Below, one piece after another: positions 33,416 through 42,140 of a stretch of DNA of 64,000 nucleotides. Positions within the stretch are counted from its first letter, which is position 1. Each line of letters starts with the position of its first letter. The position numbers and the translations under genes are program-made. This DNA is from Ketogulonicigenium robustum (GTDB lineage: Bacteria > Pseudomonadota > Alphaproteobacteria > Rhodobacterales > Rhodobacteraceae): assembly GCF_002117445.1 (NCBI RefSeq), contig NZ_CP019937.1:621501-685500 (forward strand). Reading direction: 5' to 3'. The notes under the pieces were generated by a model that ran no database searches, had not been told where the DNA came from, and saw only the letters and a program-made list of their open reading frames with translations.

Positions 33416-33797
33416 TTTTCTAATCCTTTGATCCGCATGGGGCATTGCCCAACAGTACGGTGTTTATAATATGACGGCTGGATGGTCGTTTTGGTGAAGC
33501 ACCGCATCCTGTCGTCGTTGTGTGAACCGTACTTGTAGCCACCAAAAGAAATGTTCCAGATCCGCGCTGTTCACAAAAAATGGCTGAATTTGTGATCGGC
33601 TTTGCCCCTTGAAAAATCGCAAAACGCTATATTCGGCGCGGAAGTTGCCGGTTTCAAAGAGAAACTTGGGGTTTGAAATGCACTTGGCCCCCGAAATTTG
33701 TTCTTTTTTCGCCACAAAAAACGGCACATCACAGATTTGTGAATGTACCGTTTTTACATTTCTTTACGTATTACAGGGAGTTAACCGCTGGTAACCC
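33416..33797. other. 382-bp non-coding region, AT-richer than its surroundings, with inverted repeats
   Basis: It carries the upstream region of the small exported protein gene at its left end (TATTAT on the minus strand at 33471-33466). Further right are three inverted repeats: TCACAAA/TTTGTGA (33571-33595), TTTCAAA/TTTGAAA (33652-33678), and a long imperfect hairpin (33717-33755). A minus-strand frame of 87 codons at 33464-33727 has no ribosome binding site or recognisable motif, and I do not call it. The region could encode a small RNA or bind regulators. Confidence 0.55.
33717..33755. terminator. imperfect hairpin with A/T-rich flanks, possible bidirectional terminator
   Basis: AAAAACGG (33717-33724) pairs with CCGTTTTT (33748-33755). 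Inside, ACAT pairs with ATGT and CACA with TGTG around a GATT loop, with one mismatch and one bulged A. A runs on the left and T runs on the right give it terminator character on both strands. It lies 43 bp beyond the stop of the zincin-like gene, so it may terminate that transcript. Confidence 0.5.
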
Positions 33798-34190
33798 TTA
33801 GTGCCACCATTGGTCTATCGACGCGATATCGTCGTCCGACCACCCGAAATGGTGGGCAAATTCGTGAATCGTCACGTGACTGACCAGTTCTGCAATGGTG
33901 ACATTGCCGCGTTCTGCCCATTCGTCCAGAATGGGGCGGCGGAACAGCCAGACGGTATCGGGCCCGCGCGGAACATCCCAGTTCGATTTCTCGGTCAGGG
34001 GGATCCCGTCATAAAGGCCCGTCAGGTCGAACGGCTCCAGCTCCATCTCTTCCAATATCTCATCGGTTGCGAATTCGGCGACGCAGATGGCAACGGCCAG
34101 CGCGCGCTCGCGGAAGGGCAGGGGGAAATTCGCCACCGTTTCGCGGGCCAGTTCTTCTATTTCGTCAATCGAGGGGGCAATATGATCCAT
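33798..34190 (-). CDS. metallopeptidase family (zincin-like) protein
   Basis: The 130-residue protein, from ATG 34190, belongs to the minimal zincin family often annotated as 'metallopeptidase family protein' (DUF1025-like). The C-terminal motif 'HVTIHEFAHHFGWSDDDI' contains HEFAH (109-113) plus the downstream Gly and Asp of an HExxHxxGxxD zinc site. 'LYDGIPLTEKSNWDVPRGPDTVWLFRRPILDEW' is the typical central block. No signal peptide is present. The natural substrate is unknown. It is divergent from gltX, 90 bp apart. Confidence 0.85.
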   Translation of the reverse strand: MDHIAPSIDEIEELARETVANFPLPFRERALAVAICVAEFATDEILEEMELEPFDLTGLYDGIPLTEKSNWDVPRGPDTVWLFRRPILDEWAERGNVTIAELVSHVTIHEFAHHFGWSDDDIASIDQWWH

Positions 34191-34280
34191 GCTGTTTATA
34201 TGGACAAAAGCGCGCCGCTGTGAAAGAGGCTGGCCTATCGGTGGCAGCAGTTTTGCCGCGCTGACCAAGGATGATTTGCG

Positions 34281-35609
34281 ATGACCACGACCCGTTTCGC
34301 CCCCTCGCCGACCGGCTGGATTCACATTGGCAACCTGCGGGCTGCTCTGTTCAACTATGCTATCGCGCGACAGCAGGGCGGAAAGTTTGTCCTGCGCATC
34401 GACGACACCGACCTAGAGCGGTCGAAGGAAGAATATGTCGAGGGGATCAAGGCAGACCTGACATGGCTGGGCTTGAACTGGGACCAAGAGGAACGTCAGT
34501 CCGCCCGTTTCGACCGTTATGCCGCCGCACGCGACCAGTTGATCGCTGAAGGCCGTATTTACGAATGCTTTGAGACGCCGGTCGAGCTGGACCTGAAGCG
34601 CAAGAAACAACTGAACATGGGCAAGCCGCCGGTCTACGACCGCGCTGCGCTGCTGTTGTCGGACGATGAAAAGAATACGCTGCGTGCCGAGCGCGGATCG
34701 CACTGGCGGTTCAAGCTGGATCACACGCGGATCGAATGGAACGACGGCATTTTGGGCCAGATTTCGATAGATGCGGCCTCGGTGTCCGACCCGGTGATCA
34801 TCAAGAACGATGGTCAATGGCTGTATACGTTCGCCTCGGTGGTGGACGATATGGATATGGGCATGACCGATATCGTGCGCGGGTCCGACCACGTGACGAA
34901 CACGGCTACCCAAATCCAGATGTTCGAGGCGCTGGGCGGTGCGGTGCCGCGCTTTGCCCACCATTCGCTGCTGACCGGCCCGCAGGGCGAGGGGCTGTCC
35001 AAGCGTTTCGGGGCCCTGTCGCTGCGCGATTTGCGTGCCAAAGGGCTGGAACCTTTGGCTGTGCTCAGCCTGATGGCGCGTCTGGGGTCGTCCGATCCGG
35101 TCGAGCTGCGGGATTCGGTTGACGAGATCGTCGCGAACTTCCGCGTTGAAAGCTTTGGCGCTGCCCCGACGAAGTTCGACGAGAACGACCTGTGGCCGCT
35201 GACCGCCAAAGTGCTGGCCGCGATGCCGTATGAAAAAGTCGCCGATGATGTAGCCGCTGCTGGCGTTCCCGCCGCGATCGCGCCGCAATTCTGGGCGGTG
35301 ATCCGCGAAAACATTGCCACCCGCGCCGACATCGCCCCGTGGTGGCAGGTGTTCGCCGCAGGCGACAAGGGCAGCGTGGCCGAGGAAGACCAAGACTTCA
35401 TCCGCGCAGCGTTGGAGTTGTTGCCAGCGGCCCCCTATGGTGCGGATGCGTGGTCAGAATGGCTGTCGGCTGTCAAAACCCAGTCGGGCCGCAAGGGTAA
35501 AGGCCTGTTCATGCCGCTGCGCAAGGCGCTGACCGGCGCGGAACACGGCCCCGAGATGGCCGATATTCTGCCGCTGTTTCAAGTGAAGCCCGCGCCGCAA
35601 GGGATCTAA
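34281..35609 (+). CDS. gltX: glutamyl-tRNA synthetase
   Basis: GltX charges tRNA-Glu. The 442-residue class I synthetase shows 'TTTRFAPSPTGWIHIGNLRAALFNY' (HIGH motif as HIGN), 'LRIDDTDLERSKEEYVEGI', and the KMSKS-type loop 'GEGLSKRFGALSLRDL'. Many alphaproteobacteria carry two GltX paralogues, one of which may be specialised for other tRNAs or for tRNA-Gln mischarging; at 442 residues this is the shorter kind. Two hairpins follow, the second a classical terminator. Confidence 0.95.
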   Translation: MTTTRFAPSPTGWIHIGNLRAALFNYAIARQQGGKFVLRIDDTDLERSKEEYVEGIKADLTWLGLNWDQEERQSARFDRYAAARDQLIAEGRIYECFETPVELDLKRKKQLNMGKPPVYDRAALLLSDDEKNTLRAERGSHWRFKLDHTRIEWNDGILGQISIDAASVSDPVIIKNDGQWLYTFASVVDDMDMGMTDIVRGSDHVTNTATQIQMFEALGGAVPRFAHHSLLTGPQGEGLSKRFGALSLRDLRAKGLEPLAVLSLMARLGSSDPVELRDSVDEIVANFRVESFGAAPTKFDENDLWPLTAKVLAAMPYEKVADDVAAAGVPAAIAPQFWAVIRENIATRADIAPWWQVFAAGDKGSVAEEDQDFIRAALELLPAAPYGADAWSEWLSAVKTQSGRKGKGLFMPLRKALTGAEHGPEMADILPLFQVKPAPQGI

Positions 35610-35617
35610 AAGAATTC

Positions 35618-35637
35618 CCCCACCTTTCGGGGTGGGG
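35618..35637 (+). terminator. hairpin after gltX
   Basis: CCCCACC (35618-35624) pairs with GGTGGGG (35631-35637) around TTTCGG, only 9 bp after the gltX stop. It has no T tract and probably adds to the stronger terminator 10 bp downstream. Confidence 0.45.
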
Positions 35638-35646
35638 TGCCAAAAG

Positions 35647-35674
35647 AAAAGGGCGGGGAAATCCCCGCCCTTTT
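35647..35674. terminator. bidirectional Rho-independent terminator between gltX and cspA
   Basis: A perfect 12-bp stem (AAAAGGGCGGGG with CCCCGCCCTTTT, AAAT loop) has A runs on one side and T runs on the other, so it can terminate both convergent genes. It is the clearest intrinsic terminator in the window. Confidence 0.85.
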
Positions 35675-35694
35675 CCATTTGAAATCCGACTGGA

Positions 35695-35901
35695 TTACAG
35701 CAGCGACAGGTTCACTGCCGACTCGCGGCCGTCACGGCTGCTTTCGATGTCGAAGCTGACTTTTTGGTTGTCTTTCAGACCTTCAAGGCCCGAACGCTGA
35801 ACAGCCGAAATGTGGACGAAAACGTCCTTGGTGCTGCCTTCGGGGGCAATGAAACCATAGCCCTTGGTGGTGTTGAACCATTTCACGGTGCCGGTAGCCA
35901 T
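35695..35901 (-). CDS. cspA: cold shock domain protein (CspA family)
   Basis: The 68-residue single-stranded nucleic acid-binding protein has RNP1 'KGYGFIAPE' and RNP2 'VFVHISAV', and begins 'MATGTVKWFNTTKGYGFI'. It acts as an RNA chaperone. The upstream leader is long: a candidate promoter at 36022-36051 would give a 5' UTR of about 110 nt, resembling thermoregulated csp leaders. It shares the bidirectional terminator with gltX. Confidence 0.96.
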   Translation of the reverse strand: MATGTVKWFNTTKGYGFIAPEGSTKDVFVHISAVQRSGLEGLKDNQKVSFDIESSRDGRESAVNLSLL

Positions 35902-36021
35902 CGTGAGAACTCCTCGTAGAATTCCGCTCGCGGAAGTGCAGCGGACCGGCTTGTCAGCGCTAGTCGAAGCAGCTGGGCCCGGCAGGGAGTCAGATGGTCG
36001 ATAGAGATAACTCGCACTGTC

Positions 36022-36051
36022 ATATTAATCAGGTCAGTTGCTTTCAGGCAA
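36022..36051 (-). promoter_or_regulatory. candidate promoter of cspA
   Basis: On the minus strand TTGCCT (36051-36046) and TAATAT (36027-36022) are 18 bp apart. Transcription from here would give a 5' UTR of roughly 110 nt before the cspA ATG. Confidence 0.45.
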
Positions 36052-36123
36052 GAAAAAGGATTTCCTCTATTCGCATTTTCAAATGAAATGCGCGTTCTGC
36101 GACATTGCTGCCACCTGCCACAG

Positions 36124-36152
36124 TTGCCCTTTTGCGCGCGTGGCCCTATGTG
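36124..36152 (+). promoter_or_regulatory. candidate promoter of ettA
   Basis: TTGCCC (36124-36129) and TATGTG (36147-36152) are 17 bp apart, about 47 bp before the ettA ATG, which itself follows an AAGAGG ribosome binding site. Confidence 0.4.
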
Positions 36153-36198
36153 ATGACGCTGACATCCCATCAGTCATCTAAGCTTCAAGAGGTTCGAC

Positions 36199-37854
36199 AT
36201 GGCCAGTTACCAGTTCGTTTACCACATGGACGGCGTGTCCAAAGCCTATCCCGGCGGCAAAAAGGTGTTCGAGAACATCCGCCTTAACTTTCTGCCGGGC
36301 GTAAAAATCGGTGTGGTCGGTGTGAACGGCGCGGGTAAATCCTCGCTGCTGCGCATTATGGCCGGCGTCGACAAGGATTTCACCGGCGAGGCGTGGTCCG
36401 CCGAAGGGGCCAAGGTTGGCTACCTCTCGCAAGAGCCTGACCTTGACCCGACGCTGAACGTGCGCGGCAACGTCATGGAAGGTGTCAAGGCCAAGCAGGA
36501 AAAGCTGGATCGTTATAACGAACTGGCGATGAACTACTCGGACGATACCGCCGAGGAAATGGCCCGTCTGCAAGACGAGATCGACGCAGAAAACCTGTGG
36601 GATCTGGATACGCAGGTGTCCATCGCGATGGAAGCTTTGCGCTGTCCGCCAGATGATGCCGACGTTGACACCCTGTCGGGTGGTGAACGCCGCCGCGTTG
36701 CCCTGTGCAAGCTGCTGCTGGAAGCCCCCGACATGCTGCTGCTTGACGAGCCGACCAACCACTTGGACGCTGAAACCATCGCGTGGCTGCAAAACCACCT
36801 GATGAGCTACAAGGGTACGATTCTGGTCGTCACCCACGACCGCTACTTCCTGGACAACATCACCAGCTGGATCCTTGAACTGGATCGCGGCCGCGGTATT
36901 CCCTACGAGGGCAGCTACTCCAGCTGGCTGGACCAAAAGGCCAAGCGCCTGCTACAGGAAGTGCGCGAAGACAAGACCCGTCAAGAAACGCTGGCGCGCG
37001 AGCTGGAGTGGATCCGTCAGGGTGCCAAGGCCCGTCAGGCCAAGCAAAAGGCGCGTATCAATGCTTATAACGAAATGGCCCAACAGTCCGAGCGCGAGCG
37101 GATTACCAAGGCTCAGATCGTCATTCCGAACGGCCCGCGCCTTGGCAGCAAGGTGATCGAGGTCGAGGGGCTGAAGAAAGCCATGGGCGACAAGCTGCTG
37201 GTCGAAGACCTGTCGTTCAGCCTGCCGCCGGGCGCTATCGTCGGTGTGATCGGCCCGAACGGCGCTGGTAAGACCACGTTGTTCCGCATGCTGACCGGCC
37301 AAGAACAACCCGACGAGGGTTCGGTAAGCTTCGGCGATACTGTCAAACTGTCGTATGTCGATCAGTCGCGCGGCGCGCTCGACCCCGATAAGACCATCTG
37401 GGAAGAAATCTCGGGCGGTGCGGAACTGACCGTTTTGGGCGATGCGACCATCAGCAGCCGCGTTTACTGTGGCGCGTTCAACTTTAAGGGCACCGACCAA
37501 CAGAAGAAGGTCGGCATCCTGTCGGGTGGTGAACGTAACCGCGTGCACATGGCCAAGCTGTTGAAAGAAGGCGGAAACGTTCTTCTGCTTGACGAACCGA
37601 CCAACGACCTTGACGTGGAAACGCTGCGCGCCTTGGAAGATGCGCTGGTGGACTTTGCCGGTTGCGCCGTGGTCATCAGCCACGACCGCTTCTTCCTTGA
37701 CCGGATTTGTACCCACATTCTGGCGTTCGAGGGCGACGCCCACGTCGAATGGTTCGAAGGCAACTTCGAGGACTACGAAGAAGACAAAAAGCGCCGTCTG
37801 GGCGTCGACGCGCTGGAGCCGAAGCGTCCCAAGTTCAAGAAGTTCGTGCGCTAA
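36199..37854 (+). CDS. ettA: energy-dependent translational throttle protein EttA (ABC-F)
   Basis: EttA is an ABC-F ATPase that binds the ribosomal E site and gates the first elongation steps according to the ATP/ADP ratio. The 551 residues contain two ABC domains: 'GVNGAGKSSLLR' with 'LSGGERRRVALCKLLLEAPDMLLLDEPTNHLD', and 'GPNGAGKTTLFR' with 'LSGGERNRVHMAKLLKEGGNVLLLDEPTNDLD'. The linker has many Arg/Lys/Gln residues ('WIRQGAKARQAKQKARINAYNEM'), typical of the P-site interaction motif. Codon use is clean and unexceptional. nadD begins 3 bp after the stop. Confidence 0.96.
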   Translation: MASYQFVYHMDGVSKAYPGGKKVFENIRLNFLPGVKIGVVGVNGAGKSSLLRIMAGVDKDFTGEAWSAEGAKVGYLSQEPDLDPTLNVRGNVMEGVKAKQEKLDRYNELAMNYSDDTAEEMARLQDEIDAENLWDLDTQVSIAMEALRCPPDDADVDTLSGGERRRVALCKLLLEAPDMLLLDEPTNHLDAETIAWLQNHLMSYKGTILVVTHDRYFLDNITSWILELDRGRGIPYEGSYSSWLDQKAKRLLQEVREDKTRQETLARELEWIRQGAKARQAKQKARINAYNEMAQQSERERITKAQIVIPNGPRLGSKVIEVEGLKKAMGDKLLVEDLSFSLPPGAIVGVIGPNGAGKTTLFRMLTGQEQPDEGSVSFGDTVKLSYVDQSRGALDPDKTIWEEISGGAELTVLGDATISSRVYCGAFNFKGTDQQKKVGILSGGERNRVHMAKLLKEGGNVLLLDEPTNDLDVETLRALEDALVDFAGCAVVISHDRFFLDRICTHILAFEGDAHVEWFEGNFEDYEEDKKRRLGVDALEPKRPKFKKFVR

Positions 37855-37857
37855 TCC

Positions 37858-38463
37858 ATGGCGGGTGGCCCCTTGATCCTTCCGCCTGCCGGGCGTGGTC
37901 AGATCGTGGGGTTGCTGGGCGGGTCGTTCGATCCGCCCCACTTGGGCCATGTGGCCATCACCAAACAAGCCATGGCGCGGTTCGGATTGGATCGCGTCTG
38001 GTGGCTGGTCAGCCCCGGCAATCCGCTGAAACCGAACGGCCCGGCTAGTATGGCCCGCCGCGTGGCCGCCGCCCGCGCGATGATGACGCATCCGCGCGTC
38101 AGCGTGACCGACATCGAGGCGCGCCTGCACACCCGCTACACCGCCGATACGCTGGCCGCGCTGCAGCGCTTGCGGCCCGATTTACGGTTCGTATGGCTGA
38201 TGGGCTCGGATAATCTGGCGCAATTCCATCGCTGGCAAAACTGGCGCGGGATCATGGACAGTGTGCCGATTGGCGTTTTGGCCCGGCCGGGCAGTGGGCT
38301 AGGCGGGCAATTGTCACCTGCTGCCCGCGCCTATGCCGGGGCGCGGCTGACTGAAACGCAAAGTCACCTCTTGGGGCGCAAGGCCGCCCCAGCGTGGGCT
38401 TTCGCGCATATTCCGCTGAACGGGCTGTCATCAACGGCCATTCGTGCCAAAGGGGGCTGGTGA
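37858..38463 (+). CDS. nadD: nicotinate-nucleotide adenylyltransferase
   Basis: NadD adenylates nicotinate mononucleotide to deamido-NAD. The 201-residue protein has '[21 protein letters not shown]' with the GxFxPxHxGH nucleotidyltransferase motif, '[13 protein letters not shown]', '[19 protein letters not shown]' and the C-terminal '[10 protein letters not shown]'-like segment written here as '[13 protein letters not shown]' (ISSTxIR motif). The stop overlaps the start of dacB by 1 bp, so ettA, nadD and dacB are probably transcribed together. Confidence 0.95.
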   Translation: MAGGPLILPPAGRGQIVGLLGGSFDPPHLGHVAITKQAMARFGLDRVWWLVSPGNPLKPNGPASMARRVAAARAMMTHPRVSVTDIEARLHTRYTADTLAALQRLRPDLRFVWLMGSDNLAQFHRWQNWRGIMDSVPIGVLARPGSGLGGQLSPAARAYAGARLTETQSHLLGRKAAPAWAFAHIPLNGLSSTAIRAKGGW

Positions 38464-39932
38464 TGGTTTCACGCCGCGGGGTTCTGACGGGGCTGCTTGC
38501 GACATTGGCGGCACCCGCACTGGGGCAGGTGCCATTCCCGCCATCGCGCCCGACATTCGTGCCCGCTGCGCTGCGGGTTTCGCCCGCGCAGATGCTGGCC
38601 GAGGCTCGGTTGGGGGATGGTGTCGGCTATCTGGTTGCGCGGTTGTCCGATGGCCAAATCATCGAATCGCGCGCAGCCGACCTGACCTTGCCGCCGGCCA
38701 GCACGGCCAAGGTTGTGACTGCGGCCTACGCCTTGGGCCATCTTGGGCCCGATTATCGTTTCGACACATTGGTGCTGGGCCAGGGCGCGATCCAAGATGG
38801 CGTTTTGCAGGGCGATCTGATGCTGGCGGGTGGAGGCGATCCTGTATTGGATACGGCTAATCTCGTGGGCTTGGTGGGGCAGCTAAAAGCGGCAGGCCTG
38901 CGCCGTGTGGCGGGGGCGTTTTCTTATTTCGATGCGGCGCTGCCTGCGATTGCGGAAATCGACCCCGGCGCACAAACGCCGCAAGCGGCCTATAATGCCG
39001 CAATCTCTGGCCTGAACCTGAACTTTAACCGTGTGCATTTTCAGTGGACACGCGTGCAAGGGGAATGGCAGCTGAAAATGGACGCGCGCGGCGGCGGGGT
39101 CGAACCGGCTGTTTCGATGGTGCAGATGGCTTTGGCCACGCGCGGCGCGCCTATTTTCACGCACGCCACCGATGGCGTGGTCGAGCGATGGACCGTTGCC
39201 CGCGAGGCGCTGGGCAATGGCGGCTCGCGCTGGCTGCCGGTGCGTAACCCCGGCCTTTATGCGGCGGATGTGTTCCGCACGCTGTGCGCGGCGCAGGGTA
39301 TCGCACTGCCCGCGCCCCAGCGCGCAACGACGTTGCTGGCCGGCAATGTGCTGGCCCATCATCAAAGCCCAGAACTGCTGATTATCTTACGCGATATGCT
39401 GGCCTATTCCACCAACCTGACTGCCGAGGTGGTCGGGCTGACGGCCAGCCTGCGGGCGGGCGGGGCGGTAAGCAGCCTTGCGCAATCCGCGCAGCGCATG
39501 GCCGCATGGATCGCCGCCACCCACGGCGCGCAGATGGTGCTGGTGGACCATTCCGGCCTTGGCGGCGCGGCGCGTGTCTCGCCCGCGCAGATGGTGGCTT
39601 TCTTGCGCAGCGTTGCAGGCGGCCCGCTGCGCGGCATTTTGAAACCGTTCGATCTGCAGGATGCGGCTGGCGACAAGCTGATGGGCGCCCAGCCACAGGT
39701 GGCGACCAAAACCGGCACACTGAACTTCGTCAGTTGCCTTGTCGGCTACATCGACCCGCTGGATGCGGAAGATGTGGTCTTTGCAATCTTGTCCGGTGAC
39801 ATCCCCGCGCGCGAGGCTACGCTGCAAACCCCCGAGGAAATTCCCCCGGGGTCGCGCGCATGGAATACCCGCGCGCGTCGCCTGCAGCAGCAGCTCGTCC
39901 AACGCTGGGGTGCTATTCAGAGCACCATGTAA
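38463..39932 (+). CDS. dacB: D-alanyl-D-alanine carboxypeptidase/endopeptidase (PBP4 family)
   Basis: DacB trims or cleaves peptidoglycan cross-links in the periplasm. The 489-residue precursor begins '[21 protein letters not shown]', a signal with twin arginines. The serine peptidase S13 motifs are all present: SxxK in 'LPPASTAKVVTAAYALG', SxN in 'MLAYSTNLTAEV', and KTG in 'VATKTGTLNFVS'. The start at ATG 38463 overlaps the nadD TGA; a longer frame from 38394 is embedded in nadD and rejected. The 3' end overlaps the convergent TerB-like gene by 16 bp. Confidence 0.94.
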   Translation: MVSRRGVLTGLLATLAAPALGQVPFPPSRPTFVPAALRVSPAQMLAEARLGDGVGYLVARLSDGQIIESRAADLTLPPASTAKVVTAAYALGHLGPDYRFDTLVLGQGAIQDGVLQGDLMLAGGGDPVLDTANLVGLVGQLKAAGLRRVAGAFSYFDAALPAIAEIDPGAQTPQAAYNAAISGLNLNFNRVHFQWTRVQGEWQLKMDARGGGVEPAVSMVQMALATRGAPIFTHATDGVVERWTVAREALGNGGSRWLPVRNPGLYAADVFRTLCAAQGIALPAPQRATTLLAGNVLAHHQSPELLIILRDMLAYSTNLTAEVVGLTASLRAGGAVSSLAQSAQRMAAWIAATHGAQMVLVDHSGLGGAARVSPAQMVAFLRSVAGGPLRGILKPFDLQDAAGDKLMGAQPQVATKTGTLNFVSCLVGYIDPLDAEDVVFAILSGDIPAREATLQTPEEIPPGSRAWNTRARRLQQQLVQRWGAIQSTM

Positions 39933-40336
39933 CGCGCCCGCGCGCCGCGTTCGATGGCAGCGGCGTGCAGGCGGTCCAGTTCAAACTCGTCTCGAATTTC
40001 TTCCAGCATACGTGCCTCGGGGCCGGTGATTTGCCCATCGGCGGCGGCCACGTCGCAGGCCATCGCATAGGCGGTCTCGAAAAGCTTTTCGGGCAGCGCA
40101 TCGCGGATCAGGCCGAACAGGGCATCCAGCCCGTCCTCTTGATCCAGCAGGTCGAACACAGTGCGCGCGACCAGCGCCAGATGGTCGGAATCATAATTTG
40201 CGAAAATCGGCATCGTGTTCACGATGGTGGTGATCTGCACCAGTTCCGACGTGCGGATGTTTTCATCTGCCGCCGAGACACTGATCATGACCGCAACCAG
40301 CGCATCTTGCGGGCTGAGCGAGGGGATGTCCTGCAT
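39917..40336 (-). CDS. TerB family tellurite resistance-like protein
   Basis: The 139-residue all-helical protein matches the TerB fold: 'SPQDALVAVMISVSAADENIRTSELVQITTIVNTMPIF' and 'ETAYAMACDVAAADGQITGPEARMLEEIRDEFELD' are two repeats each with an Asp/Glu-rich, metal-binding-like 'AADxxI' loop. TerB-like proteins occur in tellurite and stress contexts and may bind divalent metal near membranes. There is no ter operon here, so the role is open. It is convergent with dacB, overlapping by 16 bp. Confidence 0.82.
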   Translation of the reverse strand: MQDIPSLSPQDALVAVMISVSAADENIRTSELVQITTIVNTMPIFANYDSDHLALVARTVFDLLDQEDGLDALFGLIRDALPEKLFETAYAMACDVAAADGQITGPEARMLEEIRDEFELDRLHAAAIERGARARYMVL

Positions 40337-40401
40337 TGGGCTTCTCCGGATATTTTTGCCATCCTAGCTGCGGATTTGATCGCCGCACAGATGCGACTTT
40401 G

Positions 40402-40430
40402 TTGACGCTGCGCCCGCAAGTCCCTAATTG
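40402..40430 (+). promoter_or_regulatory. candidate promoter of lysK
   Basis: TTGACG (40402-40407) and TAATTG (40425-40430) are 17 bp apart, about 35 bp before the lysK start. The -35 is strong and the -10 degenerate. Confidence 0.4.
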
Positions 40431-40465
40431 GGGGCGCTACGGCCAATTCCGGCCCAAGATGATGG

Positions 40466-42055
40466 ATGAAAGAGATGTCTGAACTGCGCGACGTTGCGAT
40501 GCAAAGCAAGGCCTGGCCCTTTGAAGAAGCGCGCGCGCTGCTCAAACGTTATGAAAAAGCGCCGCCTGAAAAGGGCTATGTCCTGTTTGAAACGGGCTAT
40601 GGCCCGTCGGGTCTGCCGCACTTGGGCACCTTTGGCGAAGTGCTGCGCACGACCATGATCCGCCGCGCGTTCGAGAAAATCTCGGATATTCCGACGCGTC
40701 TGATCTGCTTCTCGGATGACTTGGACGGGATGCGCAAGGTGCCCGAAAACGTGCCGAACCAAGAGATGCTGTATGCGAATATTCAAAAGCCGCTGACCTC
40801 GGTGCCCGACCCGTTTGGCGAGTACGACAGCTTTGGCGCGCATAACAACGCGATGCTGCGCCGTTTTCTTGATACGTTCGGGTTCCAGTACGATTTCTAT
40901 TCGGCCACCGAATTCTATGGTTCGGGCCAGTTCGACGCGATCTTGCGAGCGGTTGTGGATAACTATGACGCGATCATGGCTATCATGCTGAAATCGCTGC
41001 GCGAAGAACGTCAACAGACCTATTCCGCCTTTTTGCCGATTCACCCCGAAACCGGCCGCGTTCTGTACGTGCCGATGAAAGAGGTGAACAAGGAAAACTA
41101 CACGATCACTTTTGACGATGAAGATGGCCGCGAATGGACGCTACCTGTCACCGGCGGCAATGTGAAATTGCAATGGAAGCCCGACTTCGGCGCCCGCTGG
41201 GCCGCGCTGGGCGTCGATTTTGAGATGTACGGCAAGGATCACGCGACCAACACGCCCATCTATGACGGTATCTGCCGCACGCTGGGGGGCCGCGCGCCGA
41301 ACCACTTCACTTACGAGCTGTTCTTGGACGAGCAGGGCCAGAAGATTTCGAAGTCGAAGGGCAACGGCCTGACGATCGACGAATGGCTGCATTACGCATC
41401 CACCGAAAGCCTTGCCTATTTCATGTATCAAAAGCCCAAAACCGCCAAGCGGATGCATTTTGACGTGATCCCGAAGGCGGTCGATGAATACCATCAGCAA
41501 CTGCGGGCCTATGCCACGCAAGACCTGACGGCGCAGCTGAACAACCCCGTCTACCATATCCACAACGGCGATGTGCCCGCATCGGATATGCTGATCCCGT
41601 TCGCGATGCTGCTGAACCTTGCCTCGGTGTCCAGCGCCGAAAGCAAAGAGACGCTATGGGGCTTCATCGCGCGGTATGTGCCCGACGCCAGCCCGGCCAC
41701 CAACCCCGGCATGGATGCCGCCGCCGAATTCGCGGTGCGCTATTACAATGACAAGGTGAAGCCGCACAAAGTCTTCCGTCTGCCGACGGATGCCGAACGT
41801 GCCGCCATGGAAGACCTGCTGGCCGAACTGCGCGTGTGGCAAGGCGGTGCGGATGCCGAGGAATTGCAAAATCTGGTCTTCGCCATCGGCAACAAGCACG
41901 CATTCCAGCCGCTGCGCGATTGGTTCAAGGCGCTGTATGAAGTGCTGCTGGGCGCATCCGAAGGGCCGCGCTTTGGCGGGTTCATTGCGCTTTACGGTGT
42001 CGATGAAACCATTGCGCTGCTCGAGCGCGCCTTGGCGGGCGAGCTTGTAGCCTAA
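40466..42055 (+). CDS. lysK: lysyl-tRNA synthetase, class I
   Basis: This is the archaeal-type class I LysRS, used by most alphaproteobacteria in place of class II LysS. The 529 residues show the HIGH-like '[17 protein letters not shown]', the KMSKS loop '[17 protein letters not shown]', and '[20 protein letters not shown]'. A second in-frame ATG at 40475 (MSELRD) is also a plausible start. It is followed by a perfect 10-bp-stem hairpin and then the beta-helix gene. Confidence 0.96.
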   Translation: MKEMSELRDVAMQSKAWPFEEARALLKRYEKAPPEKGYVLFETGYGPSGLPHLGTFGEVLRTTMIRRAFEKISDIPTRLICFSDDLDGMRKVPENVPNQEMLYANIQKPLTSVPDPFGEYDSFGAHNNAMLRRFLDTFGFQYDFYSATEFYGSGQFDAILRAVVDNYDAIMAIMLKSLREERQQTYSAFLPIHPETGRVLYVPMKEVNKENYTITFDDEDGREWTLPVTGGNVKLQWKPDFGARWAALGVDFEMYGKDHATNTPIYDGICRTLGGRAPNHFTYELFLDEQGQKISKSKGNGLTIDEWLHYASTESLAYFMYQKPKTAKRMHFDVIPKAVDEYHQQLRAYATQDLTAQLNNPVYHIHNGDVPASDMLIPFAMLLNLASVSSAESKETLWGFIARYVPDASPATNPGMDAAAEFAVRYYNDKVKPHKVFRLPTDAERAAMEDLLAELRVWQGGADAEELQNLVFAIGNKHAFQPLRDWFKALYEVLLGASEGPRFGGFIALYGVDETIALLERALAGELVA

Positions 42056-42063
42056 ACCCATCA

Positions 42064-42092
42064 GACAACGCGCGGTGCTGCTGCGCGTTGTC
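42064..42092 (+). terminator. hairpin after lysK
   Basis: GACAACGCGC (42064-42073) pairs perfectly with GCGCGTTGTC (42083-42092) around a 9-nt loop, 8 bp after the lysK stop. No T tract follows. Confidence 0.55.
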
Positions 42093-42140
42093 AACCTCGC
42101 TTGCCTAAAGCCTTGTCCGAACCGGAAAAAGGGGCAAGCG

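Larger units (their letters stand above)
35902..36198. other. divergent region with cspA leader and ettA promoter
   Basis: This 297-bp region separates cspA (minus) from ettA (plus). About 120 bp nearest cspA are likely its untranslated leader, containing the self-complementary pieces GAATTC and CGCTCGCGGAAG. A short minus-strand frame from 36026 (46 codons) overlaps the cspA start out of frame and is not called. The right end holds a candidate ettA promoter. Confidence 0.5.

Noticed and set aside
33464-33727. 87-codon minus-strand frame in the AT-richer region
   Set aside because: It has no ribosome binding site, no recognisable motif, and spans inverted repeats and the upstream region of the small exported protein gene. 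It is not excluded if proteomics finds it.
33781-33795. TTAA-N7-TAAC resembling a CtrA site
   Set aside because: The second half-site is imperfect and it lies downstream of a gene stop rather than in a promoter.
35883-36170. 95-codon minus-strand frame overlapping the cspA start, including a 46-codon portion from 36026
   Set aside because: It lies in the presumed cspA leader out of frame with cspA and has no ribosome binding site or family resemblance.
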